A stretch of DNA of 64,000 bases. It comes from Paeniglutamicibacter psychrophenolicus. GTDB taxonomy: Bacteria; Actinomycetota; Actinomycetes; Actinomycetales; Micrococcaceae. Positions 44,880 to 52,418 of this stretch are shown here, in pieces. A program made the translations under genes and the position numbers. The DNA lies in NCBI RefSeq assembly GCF_030812255.1, contig NZ_JAUSSH010000005.1, forward strand, positions 124,001-188,000, read 5' to 3'. Under the pieces are notes generated by a model. The model searched no databases, had not been told where the DNA came from, and saw only the letters and a list, made by a program, of their open reading frames with translations. Within the stretch, counting starts at the first letter, position 1, and every line of letters starts with the position of its first letter.

Positions 44880-45542
44880 TTAGCGGGTGATGGTGCTCTG
44901 GGGCTTGATCTTGCGCGGGGACAGGACCTCGTCGATCAGGCCGTATTCCTTGGCCTCGGCCGCGGTCATGTACAGGTCGCGCTCGATGTCGTTGCCGACC
45001 TCTTCCGCGGTCTTGTTGCTGTGCCCGGCAAGGGTGTTTTCCAGCCAGGAGCGCATGCGCATGACCTCTTCGGCCTGGATCTGCAGGTCCGAGGCGGTGC
45101 CGCGTTCGCCGCCGCCCATGGCCGGCTGGTGGATCAGCACGCGGGCGTTGGGCAGCGCCAGGCGCTTGCCCGGGGTTCCGCCGGCAAGCAGCACCGCAGC
45201 GGCGCTGGCTGCCTGGCCCAGGCACACGGTCTGGACCTCGGGGCGAATGAACTGCATGGTGTCGTAGATCGCGGTCATCGCGGTGAAGGAACCACCGGGC
45301 GAGTTGATGTACAAGGTGATGTCGCGTTCCGGGTCCATGGACTCGAGGACCAGCAGCTGCGCCATGACGTCGTCGGCCGATGCATCGTCCACCTGTGTGC
45401 CAAGGAAGATGATGCGGTCTTCGAAGAGCTTCGCGTACGGGTCCTGGCGCTTGAACCCGTACGGGGTGCGCTCTTCGAACTGCGGAAGGATGTAGCGTGC
45501 CGAGGGCGTTTCGCCGGAGGTGGCATGCGGGGTGAAATTCAT
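44880..45542 (-). CDS. clpP2: ATP-dependent Clp protease proteolytic subunit ClpP2
   Basis: This is a serine protease subunit of 220 residues, with the catalytic triad S113 (GQAASAA), H138 (VLIHQP) and D189 (IERDLYM) all present. It starts with an ~20-residue propeptide-like segment before the fold ([16 protein letters not shown]). In actinobacteria the active protease is a mixed ClpP1-ClpP2 complex, and both genes are here in tandem. ATG at 45542 has CAGGAG 6 nt upstream. Confidence 0.97.
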   Translation of the reverse strand: MNFTPHATSGETPSARYILPQFEERTPYGFKRQDPYAKLFEDRIIFLGTQVDDASADDVMAQLLVLESMDPERDITLYINSPGGSFTAMTAIYDTMQFIRPEVQTVCLGQAASAAAVLLAGGTPGKRLALPNARVLIHQPAMGGGERGTASDLQIQAEEVMRMRSWLENTLAGHSNKTAEEVGNDIERDLYMTAAEAKEYGLIDEVLSPRKIKPQSTITR

Positions 45543-45586
45543 CGTTTCTCCTGGGAAATCAGTTAGGTCTGCCGGGTTCCGTCGCG

Positions 45587-46207
45587 TTACTTTGCGACCC
45601 CGCCGCCACCGGAGACGATGCCGGAGGACTGGGCGATGTGGTCAAAGAAGCCGTACTCGAGGCCTTCAGCGGCGGTGAACCACTTGTCGCGCTCGTTGTC
45701 CTTGAGGATGGTCTCAACGGTCTGGCCGGTCTGCTGTGCGGTCAGCTCGCTCATGACCTTCTTCATGTGAAGGATCAGTTCGGCCTGGATGCGGATGTCC
45801 GAGGCGGTGCCGCCGATGCCGCCGGAAGGCTGGTGCATCAGGATGCGTGCGTTCGGGGTTGCGTAGCGCTTGCCCGGGGTGCCGGAGGACAGCAGGAACT
45901 GGCCCATGGACGCGGCCAGGCCGGTGGCGACGGTGACGACATCGTTGGGGATGTACTGCATGGTGTCGTAGATGGCCATGCCGGCGGTGATCGATCCACC
46001 CGGGGAGTTGATGTACAGCCAGATGTCCTTGTCCGCGTCTTCGGCGGAGAGCAGGAGCAGCTGGGAGCAGATGGCGTTTGCGTTCGCGTCGCTCACCTCG
46101 GTGCCGAGCCAGATGATGCGCTCCTTGAGGAGCCGGTTGTAGATGTAGTCCTCACGCTGGGCCGGATCTACCGAAGCCATTGTGGGAGTGCGGGAGTCAC
46201 TGGACAT
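45587..46207 (-). CDS. clpP1: ATP-dependent Clp protease proteolytic subunit ClpP1
   Basis: This is the partner subunit of ClpP2, 206 residues with triad S100 (GLAASMG), H125 (ILMHQP) and D174 (NERDKWF). ATG at 46207 has GAGAGG about 10 nt upstream; a second in-frame ATG lies nine codons later. It is first in the clpP1-clpP2 operon, lies downstream of tig after a strong terminator, and is preceded by a ClgR-like operator. The pair should therefore respond to protein-folding stress. Confidence 0.97.
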   Translation of the reverse strand: MSSDSRTPTMASVDPAQREDYIYNRLLKERIIWLGTEVSDANANAICSQLLLLSAEDADKDIWLYINSPGGSITAGMAIYDTMQYIPNDVVTVATGLAASMGQFLLSSGTPGKRYATPNARILMHQPSGGIGGTASDIRIQAELILHMKKVMSELTAQQTGQTVETILKDNERDKWFTAAEGLEYGFFDHIAQSSGIVSGGGGVAK

Positions 46208-46272
46208 GTTCTGATACCTCTCCGTGATGCCGTGGCCCGATGTTCTGTCCGTCGGGCCATTGGCTCTTTACT

Positions 46273-46337
46273 TCCTTGAACATTACTGCCTTGGCCAGTG
46301 ACTTTGGCAGTGCAGGGGCAACTGTTCGCTGTCGGCG
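46273..46337 (-). promoter_or_regulatory. clpP1P2 promoter with ClgR-like operator
   Basis: The minus-strand sequence CGCCGACAGCGAAC (46337-46324) fits CGCYNANRGCGWWS, the core of the ClgR box as I recall it for Corynebacterium, at every position. About 38 bp downstream TAATGT (46285-46280) is a good -10 with a poor -35, as expected for an activator-dependent promoter. Confidence 0.65.
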
Positions 46338-46382
46338 CATGGTCGCCGCCGCGGGCATCGCCGTCGGCTTAAAAGAGGGGTT

Positions 46383-46425
46383 AAAACACGCGTGGAGCCA
46401 CCCTCGAGGGGTGGCTCCACGCGTG
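46383..46425 (-). terminator. Terminator of trigger factor
   Basis: The perfect 17-bp arms (46387-46403 and 46409-46425) enclose a 5-nt loop and are followed on the minus strand by four U (46386-46383). This is a textbook intrinsic terminator 31 nt after the tig stop. Confidence 0.92.
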
Positions 46426-46455
46426 GAAGTCAATGCCGCACGAGGCGGCGCCGGA

Positions 46456-47838
46456 CTACTTTGCCGATGCTGCCGAAGCCGACGAGGCCGAGGAAGCGGA
46501 CGATGCGGAGGAGGCCGACGATGCGGATTCGCCCTCTTCTTCACCCTCGGCGCTGACGAACGAGGACAGGTCGACGACGTTGCCGTTGGTGTCGGTGACG
46601 ACAGCCAGTTCCAGGACCTTGGCAAGTGCCTTGCGCCGGCGGACTTCGCCAACCAGCATCGGGACCTGGCCGGCACCGTCGAGCATCTGCGCGAACTGGT
46701 TCGGGTCCATGCCGTACTGGCCGGCGGTCTGGACGATGTAGTCGATCAGTTCGGACTGGGCAACGCCAATCTTCTCTGCTTCGGCCACGGCGTCGAGCAC
46801 GATCTCGTTCTTGAAGGCCTTGGCGGTGTTCTCGCTGACCTCTGCACGGTGCTCTTCGGTGTCGTGCTCTTCACCTTCGGTGTGCGAGCCCTGCTCGAAG
46901 TGCTGCTCGACCTGCTCGGTGATGACGGATTCCGGAACCGGAACCTCGACGAGCTCCATGAGCTTGTCCAGGACCAGGTCGCGGGCGGCAACGCCCTGCT
47001 CCATGACCTTGGACTCGGCTGCGTCCTTCGCGAGGGATTCGCGCAGCTCGTCCATGGTGTCGAATTCGGAAGCCAGCTGGGCAAAGTCGTCGTTGGCCTC
47101 GGGAAGCTCGCGCTCCTTGACGGCGGTGACGGTGACCTTGACCTGTGCGGCGGCACCTGCGTGCTCGCCACCGGCCAGCTTGGTCTCAAAGGTGGCGTCC
47201 TCGCCTGCGGACAGGCCGGTGACCGCCTCGTCCATGCCCTCGAGCATGGTGCCGGTGCCAACCTGGTAGGACAGGCCGGTGGCCGAGTCAACCTCTTCGC
47301 CGTCGACCGAAGCGGTCAGGTCAAGGGTGATGAAATCCTGGTCGGCGGCCGGGCGCTCGACGGCCTTGAGCGTGCCGAAGCGGCCGCGCAGGTCGTCCAG
47401 TGCCTTCTCGATGTCGGCATCGCCGGCTTCGGTGGCGTCAACGGTGACTTCCAGGCCCTTGTACTCCGGCAGTTCGATGCTCGGGCGGATGTCGATCTCT
47501 ACCTGGAAGGCCAGCTGGCCTTCGCCTTCGGTCTCGGCCGACGGGGTCTCGGTGATTTCCACCTCGGGGCGCGAGAGCGGAACGATGTCGTTCTCGGTCA
47601 CGGCGGACTGGTAGTAGGTGTTCATGCCTTCGTTGATGGCAGTCTCCAGGACGTAGCCACGGCCGACGCGCTGATCAATCAAGCGGGACGGGACCTTGCC
47701 GGCGCGGAAGCCGGGAACCTGGATCTGCTTGGCGATGGTCTTGTAGGCCTCAGCAATGCGCGGCTTCAGTTCCTCGTAAGGAACTTCAACAGTGAGCTTG
47801 ACCCGGGTGGGGGTGAGGGTTTCGACGGCGCTCTTCAC
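46456..47838 (-). CDS. tig: Trigger factor
   Basis: This is a ribosome-associated chaperone of 460 residues. The N-terminal ribosome-binding domain contains [20 protein letters not shown] degenerate PPIase (FKBP-like) domain is in the middle, and the C-terminal helical arms hold [11 protein letters not shown]. The C-terminus is a Ser/Ala triplet repeat (about seven SSA/SAS units) after an acidic EGEEEGE run. Such tails vary between actinobacteria. The start is GTG at 47838 with AGGAG 9 nt upstream; the frame extends further but would run into tRNA-Pro. Confidence 0.96.
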   Translation of the reverse strand: MKSAVETLTPTRVKLTVEVPYEELKPRIAEAYKTIAKQIQVPGFRAGKVPSRLIDQRVGRGYVLETAINEGMNTYYQSAVTENDIVPLSRPEVEITETPSAETEGEGQLAFQVEIDIRPSIELPEYKGLEVTVDATEAGDADIEKALDDLRGRFGTLKAVERPAADQDFITLDLTASVDGEEVDSATGLSYQVGTGTMLEGMDEAVTGLSAGEDATFETKLAGGEHAGAAAQVKVTVTAVKERELPEANDDFAQLASEFDTMDELRESLAKDAAESKVMEQGVAARDLVLDKLMELVEVPVPESVITEQVEQHFEQGSHTEGEEHDTEEHRAEVSENTAKAFKNEIVLDAVAEAEKIGVAQSELIDYIVQTAGQYGMDPNQFAQMLDGAGQVPMLVGEVRRRKALAKVLELAVVTDTNGNVVDLSSFVSAEGEEEGESASSASSASSASSASSASAASAK

Positions 47839-47879
47839 AGCGGTGTACTCCTGGTGTGTTGTTTGGTCTGACTGGACTT

Positions 47880-47910
47880 CAACCCCGTAACGGAATCCGC
47901 TACGGGGTTG
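47880..47910 (-). terminator. Hairpin between tRNA-Pro and trigger factor
   Basis: The 10-bp perfect arms (47880-47889 and 47901-47910) enclose an 11-nt loop, just downstream of the tRNA and upstream of the tig ribosome site. No U-run is seen. Confidence 0.6.
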
Positions 47911-47919
47911 AATACAGAG

Positions 47920-47994
47920 TCGGGGTGACAGGATTCGAACCTGCGACCTCACGCTCCCAAAGCGCGCGCTCTAGCCAAGCTGAGCTACACCCCG
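47920..47994 (-). tRNA. tRNA-Pro (anticodon TGG)
   Basis: The cloverleaf folds fully: acceptor CGGGGTG/CACCCCG, D arm TAGCTC...GAGC, anticodon loop TTTGGGA with anticodon TGG, and T arm GGTTCGAATCC. The discriminator base is A and CCA is not encoded. A TAGACT -10 at 48014-48009 places the transcript start about 8 nt before the tRNA 5' end. Confidence 0.95.
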
Positions 47995-48331
47995 ATTAGT
48001 GCAGAAACAGTCTATGCGGAATAAACAAGTTTCTACTAATCGGCCCGTCAACCAGAAGTTTGGAATTCGTCGACGGCGCGGAATAACCATACAAGCATTC
48101 GCGGGAAAACAAAATTCACGCTCAAGGGAGGAGGAATGCCGCGTGTTTTCACGGAATTCGGCGGTTCATTTAGCCCACTGCGCCGACACTTTTGCCCCCC
48201 AACGCGGACGATTCCCCCAGAAAGGGACGTGCGTCACATGGCGAATCGTCGAAAGGAAAACGGGGAATGCCATTGCTTGGACAAAAGAAAAGAGCGACCT
48301 GATTCCTTGGAATCAAATCACTCTTCTTTGG
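47995..48331. other. Intergenic region between tRNA-Pro and tRNA-Gly
   Basis: This stretch is AT-richer than its surroundings and holds no convincing gene. It carries the tRNA-Pro -10 (48014-48009) and the tRNA-Gly terminator (48282-48324). A GA-rich ribosome-site-like run at 48125-48135 precedes an ATG on the plus strand, but that frame runs antisense through tRNA-Gly. Confidence 0.5.
48282..48324 (-). terminator. Terminator of tRNA-Gly
   Basis: The 16-nt arms (48291-48306 and 48309-48324) contain a perfect GATTCC/GGAATC apical stem and an AGAG/CTCT base, with mismatches between. They are followed on the minus strand by TTTCTTTTGT. It begins a few nucleotides after the tRNA CCA end. Confidence 0.8.
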
Positions 48332-48402
48332 AGGGGATGACGGGAATCGAACCCGCGTAATCAGTTTGGAAGACTGAGGCTTTACCATTAAGCTACATCC
48401 CC
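48329..48402 (-). tRNA. tRNA-Gly (anticodon TCC)
   Basis: Acceptor stem GGGGATG/CATCCCC, D arm TAGCTTAATGG, anticodon loop TTCCAA with anticodon TCC, and T arm GGTTCGATTCC. The discriminator is T, as usual for tRNA-Gly, and CCA is encoded at 48331-48329. A possible promoter is TTGCAC, 18 bp, TAAGGT (48467-48438) on the minus strand. Confidence 0.95.
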
Positions 48403-48712
48403 GCATTTGCTACACCTTGTCGGTGGCAACGGATAAAACCTTAGCACCCCAAATCAGCACCGTGCAAATCCATGCCTCCAAACGACTCGATCCTTGTCAT
48501 CACGGAAGTTGCCAAACCCCGCGCGCGTGTGGATCACGCCAAGGCAGGTGCCATTTGCTGCGGCGCTTGCACCCCGCAACCCCGCGGAATTTGGCCTGCC
48601 GCCTGGCATCGCTGGGCAATGCGGAACCGGGCCTCTGGATGGGTGGCCGTCGGGATCCGGCGCACGGCGGTCCCGTCGGGCCGAGCGGTCCGTTTCCGGC
48701 GGACGGGTGCGG
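48403..48712. other. Intergenic region upstream of tRNA-Gly
   Basis: I see no gene in these 310 bp. On the minus strand it contains the possible tRNA-Gly promoter (48467-48438). The rest is GC-rich sequence downstream of the Nei-like gene without a clear hairpin followed by a U-run. Confidence 0.4.
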
Positions 48713-49681
48713 CTAGGTTCCGCCGGGGCGGGCACCTGCCCGCCGCTGGCAGCCGGGGCACCAGTAGAGCTTGCGTCCGGCGACCTCGCTCAGGGAGATC
48801 GCGGAGGTGCACAAGCGGCAGGTGCGGCCCTGGCGCTGGTAGGTGTAGTAGGCGTTTTGGGGCCAGACCGGGCCCGGTCCGCGGTGCTCGGGTCGGGTGG
48901 TGATGATCTTCCCGTCGCGCACCCCGTCGGCCATGATGGAGACGATGTCGTCCCACAACACACCGGCCTTGCGCGCCGAAATGTCGCAGCTGGGCGTGAA
49001 CGGGTCAAGGCGCGTGCGAAAGAGGGTTTCTGCGCGGTAGATGTTGCCAACCCCTGCCAAGACCGCTTGGTCCATCAGCGCGGTGCCCACGGGCGTCTTC
49101 TTGCCGGCCAGGCGCGAGACGAATTCCTTGCGCGCAGCGCGTGCGGCCCGCTGGTGTTCGAGGGCGGTGCCGCGCCCCTTGGCCAGTTCGAATTCCCCGG
49201 CCGCGGCCGTCAGCGGGTCCGGGCCGAGCTTGGCACGCACGCTGCCCGCCTCCTGGGGCGTGAGCACCTCGCAGGCACTGGGTCCGCGCAGGTCGGCCCA
49301 CCCGTGGGCGGAGACCAGCCGGGCGCGGACCTGGCCCACGGGTTCGGGAGGGCCCTGGTAGGGGCCGGCATCCGCGTCGGGCCCCTGCTCGGTCTCCCCC
49401 ACCTTGCGCGGCGCGCCGATGGAGGAGGCCCCGGTGAAGTGCTCGTCTCCCCCGAAGCTCCAGGCCCCGTAGAGCCCCAGGTGCACGCGCAGCACCAGGT
49501 CGTTCTCGAATCCCAGGAACAGCTGCTTGCCGTGGGCGTGCGAGGTGGCAAGCCTGGCCCCGTCGATCAGCCGGGCCGCGGGCGCGAAGCGGCCCTGCGG
49601 GGAGGATACGGCCAAAACCTGCCCGCCAAAGACGTCGTCGAATTGGCGGGCAAGGCGGTGTACGGAGTGGCCTTCGGGCAT
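48713..49681 (-). CDS. nei: Fpg/Nei family DNA glycosylase (endonuclease VIII-like)
   Basis: This is a base-excision repair glycosylase/AP lyase of 322 residues. It begins MPEGHSVHR, giving the catalytic N-terminal proline and the glutamate at position 3 after Met. It has the helix-two-turn-helix VLAGVGNIYRAETLF and a C-terminal zinc finger CRLC...CPGC. The MPEGH start resembles actinobacterial Nei2 more than Fpg (MPELPE). About 30 extra residues (roughly 95-125) are inserted in the N-terminal domain. It follows rpiB with a 17-nt gap, so the two are probably cotranscribed. Confidence 0.94.
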   Translation of the reverse strand: MPEGHSVHRLARQFDDVFGGQVLAVSSPQGRFAPAARLIDGARLATSHAHGKQLFLGFENDLVLRVHLGLYGAWSFGGDEHFTGASSIGAPRKVGETEQGPDADAGPYQGPPEPVGQVRARLVSAHGWADLRGPSACEVLTPQEAGSVRAKLGPDPLTAAAGEFELAKGRGTALEHQRAARAARKEFVSRLAGKKTPVGTALMDQAVLAGVGNIYRAETLFRTRLDPFTPSCDISARKAGVLWDDIVSIMADGVRDGKIITTRPEHRGPGPVWPQNAYYTYQRQGRTCRLCTSAISLSEVAGRKLYWCPGCQRRAGARPGGT

Positions 49682-49698
49682 GGTGCTGGCGGCCTTCG

Positions 49699-50172
49699 CT
49701 AGGCCACGACCTCGCCGGTGGTCTCATAGGTGGCGATCTTGCCGATGCGGCGGATGTGGCGCTCCACGTTGGAGAACGGCTCGGCCAGGAACGCCTCGAT
49801 GATTTCGGTGGCTTCTTCCAGCGAATGCTGGCGGCCGCCCACAGCCACCACGTTGGCGTCGTTGTGCTCGCGGGCCAGGCGTGCGGTGTCCAGGTTCCAG
49901 GCCAGGGCGGCGCGGATGCCGACGACCTTGTTGGCGGCGATCTGTTCGCCGTTGCCCGATCCGCCCAGCACGATGCCCAGCGAGTCCAGCCCGGTGGCGC
50001 GGTCGGCGACCACGGCCAGGGCCGCGTTGATGCAGAACGAGGGGTAGTCGTCCTCGGCGTCGTAGGCGGTGGGCCCGTGGTCGACCATCTCGAAGCCCTT
50101 GGCGGCGAGGTGGGTGATCAGGTGGGCGCTGAGCTCGAGGCCTGCGTGGTCTGTGGCAATGTGAACGCGCAT
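49699..50172 (-). CDS. rpiB: Ribose-5-phosphate isomerase B
   Basis: RpiB interconverts ribose 5-phosphate and ribulose 5-phosphate in the pentose phosphate pathway. The 157-residue product has the LacA/RpiB start VHIATDHAGLELSAHL and the active-site loop GGSGNGEQIAANK. The cysteine used as base in E. coli is absent, and a glutamate in GNGE is available instead, as in the mycobacterial type. ATG at 50172 has AAGGAC upstream. Confidence 0.95.
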   Translation of the reverse strand: MRVHIATDHAGLELSAHLITHLAAKGFEMVDHGPTAYDAEDDYPSFCINAALAVVADRATGLDSLGIVLGGSGNGEQIAANKVVGIRAALAWNLDTARLAREHNDANVVAVGGRQHSLEEATEIIEAFLAEPFSNVERHIRRIGKIATYETTGEVVA

Positions 50173-50241
50173 GTGATTTGTCCTTAGGCGGTGGTGAAGG
50201 CGGGATGCAGGAACCAGCCTAGCGGCGGGCCCGGCCGGGGA

Positions 50242-51282
50242 CTAAGTTGATGACCCGGTCTGGCGCCGTCCGGAGGCCAGCGAGTTGAGCAGCCCGGCCA
50301 TCGCCTGGGCGTCGGCCATGGTGGCCACCGAGTAGATGCGTGCTCCCCCGCGCGGGCGCTGCACGATCACGCCCGGGCCGGCTCCCATGATGAAGGCGAT
50401 GCCCGCGCCGCTGACCCGCAGGCCCCAGCCGCCGAATTCGGCCGGGGTGATCTCACGTGCCTCGGCCTGCTCGATGTCGGAGGGCTTGACGTGCAGCATC
50501 TTGAGGAACCCGCCGCCGTAGACGCGGATGCCGGCATCGTTGGCCACCACCTTTCCGGCCAGGCAGGTTGCGCCGGCCCCCATCACGATGGCGATGCCGG
50601 GCACCATGGACCAGAGGGCGACCGGGCTGTCCCTCCCTGCGGTGATTCCAAGCGCTGCCATGCCCACGGCCAGGACCGGCATGAGGCCCAGCATCCCGGC
50701 CGGTCCGCGCACCGTGGAAGCGATCATGGTCCCGGGGGCAAACGCGTGTGCGGCTGACGCCGCGCTTGGCGACGCGGAGCCCTCCGCAGGGGCCCTGGGC
50801 GGCAGTGCGGAACGGACCAGCAGTGCGGAGCCGATTCCCCACAGCACGCCCAGCACGATGCCGGCAACCAGCATCGTGCCGTCCATCCGGGTGCCCAGTG
50901 CCGCGGGTTTGTCCAGCTGGCCGACCAGTCCGGAGAGGAACATCCCTCCGATGCCGACCACCAGGCAATTGCCCAGGCCCGCCATCAGCGGGATCCCGCT
51001 GCGGCCCGCGGCCCCGGTGAGACTGCCTGCAGAGACCGGCATGAGGATGCCCAGCAGCATGAGGGTGAAGGCGCCAACCAGCACGTGGGTGGTGAGGCTG
51101 CCGGTCCCGTCGGCCACCCCGGAACCGCCCCAATGCGTTGCCACCGGGTCGGGCAGCCTCGACCGCCACAGCAGCGAGCTGCCCAGGTGGGCCGCCAGCA
51201 CGATGCCCAAGGTCGACAGCGAGAGCACCCAGAGCCTGGGCGTGCGGGCCGTGGCCGGCGGCGGGTTCGGCGATGCGGTCAT
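50242..51282 (-). CDS. Membrane protein with N-terminal DUF1648-like domain
   Basis: This multi-spanning membrane protein of 346 residues has an N-terminal region (SRLPDPVATHWGGSGVADG) that matches the DUF1648 pattern: a hydrophobic helix, then proline/His and a Gly-Asp turn. Five or more further hydrophobic segments follow. The C-terminal ~90 residues (VVANDAGIRVYGGGFLKMLH, then SDIEQAEAREI) look like a soluble PH-like domain found in related proteins. Function is unknown. ATG at 51282 has AAAGGGG about 9 nt upstream. It is not tightly linked to either neighbour. Confidence 0.78.
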   Translation of the reverse strand: MTASPNPPPATARTPRLWVLSLSTLGIVLAAHLGSSLLWRSRLPDPVATHWGGSGVADGTGSLTTHVLVGAFTLMLLGILMPVSAGSLTGAAGRSGIPLMAGLGNCLVVGIGGMFLSGLVGQLDKPAALGTRMDGTMLVAGIVLGVLWGIGSALLVRSALPPRAPAEGSASPSAASAAHAFAPGTMIASTVRGPAGMLGLMPVLAVGMAALGITAGRDSPVALWSMVPGIAIVMGAGATCLAGKVVANDAGIRVYGGGFLKMLHVKPSDIEQAEAREITPAEFGGWGLRVSGAGIAFIMGAGPGVIVQRPRGGARIYSVATMADAQAMAGLLNSLASGRRQTGSST

Positions 51283-51381
51283 GGGTTCGGATTCCCCTTT
51301 GGTGGTGCGGACGTGGGACTGCCTCGAGCATATCCAGTTCACCGCACGGGTTTCATCCCTGCCGCGCGGGTGCCGGGCATG

Positions 51382-52224
51382 CTAGATGAAGTGGGGCCCG
51401 CGCCCGGCCAGGCGCAGCACGCCCGAGACCATCGAGCGGGCGGTCAGCGCGCTGGTTGCCGGGTTGGCGGGATCCGGGAAGTTCTCGATCCCGAAGCGGT
51501 AGTTCCCGCCGTCCCCGCGCACGGTGATCTCGTGGCGGGTCATGGCGGCGGCCGGGTCGGCGATGATGTCCACCGCCACCAGGTCCAGGTCCCCGGCGGC
51601 CAGGCCCAGGGCGGCGGCCACATTGATGTTGGAGGGGAAGTCCCTGACGGCATCGGCCACCGAGCCGGAGAAGACGGGCGCCGCGGTTCCGGATTCGGCC
51701 ACCCGGGTGATCGCCGAGCGCAGGGTGCCGGGCAGCCCCGGATGCAGCAGCGCCGCGGGCAGCTTGCGGGTGTGCAGCTCGATGGCGTTGATGGTGCCGG
51801 CCGAGGCGCGGATGAGGTCCAGTCCGCCGATGGCTCCGGTGGAGTAGTGGCAGCGTCCGGGGCCGGCCTCCAGCGCGGCGCGCAGCCGGCCATCGGCCAA
51901 CGCCCCCAGCGAGGCCACCAGCAGGTCGGTTCCCGCGCCGGTGATCGCCGGCCCGTGGGCACGCACCGCGACCGGGGAGGCGCACTCGATGACCAGGTCG
52001 GCCCGTTCGATGGCGGTGGCCAGGTCCAGCACCGGGACCCGCGGCCCGGATCCGGGCCCGTCGGGGCCGGTGGTTCGTGCCGTGCGTGCCGCCGGATCGG
52101 GGTCGGCCAGGGACGCACGGTCCAGCACCCCGAGCACCCGCACCTCGCCGTCGTGCGCTCCAAGCATCCGGTGGACCGCCTGCCCGATCGCGCCGTATCC
52201 CAGCAGCACCACATCAATTCCCAT
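51382..52224 (-). CDS. Aspartate dehydrogenase (NadX-like)
   Basis: This is an NAD(P)-dependent L-aspartate dehydrogenase of 280 residues. It has the Rossmann motif GYGAIGQAVHRML near the start, then ADLVIECASPVAVRAHG, YSTGAIGGLDLIRA and the conserved catalytic region FPSNINVAAALGLAAGD. Such enzymes can supply iminoaspartate for NAD synthesis or degrade aspartate. No nadA or nadC is nearby, so its role here is open. Start choice is uncertain between ATG 52224 and ATG 52233. It is divergent from pepN. Confidence 0.87.
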   Translation of the reverse strand: MGIDVVLLGYGAIGQAVHRMLGAHDGEVRVLGVLDRASLADPDPAARTARTTGPDGPGSGPRVPVLDLATAIERADLVIECASPVAVRAHGPAITGAGTDLLVASLGALADGRLRAALEAGPGRCHYSTGAIGGLDLIRASAGTINAIELHTRKLPAALLHPGLPGTLRSAITRVAESGTAAPVFSGSVADAVRDFPSNINVAAALGLAAGDLDLVAVDIIADPAAAMTRHEITVRGDGGNYRFGIENFPDPANPATSALTARSMVSGVLRLAGRGPHFI

Positions 52225-52418
52225 GTCATCCATCCAACCAGCATCCGCGTGCACTTGCGGGAGGACGGGGTGGTGGTGAGAGAATGGGCACACTGTTCAA
52301 GGCTTGTTTCACACTCTGAGGGTGTTGCGGCACGCCGTGCCGCATCGCCACGCGCCGTTTCGGGCCCGGTGCAGCCCACAGATTTCAGCTCGGCAACCAT
52401 CGAAAGGCACGTCAGACC

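Noticed and set aside
48136-48360. A plus-strand frame preceded by a GA-rich ribosome-site-like sequence
   Set aside because: It continues antisense through tRNA-Gly and its terminator, the GA-rich run is almost directly against the ATG, and the translation has no family features.
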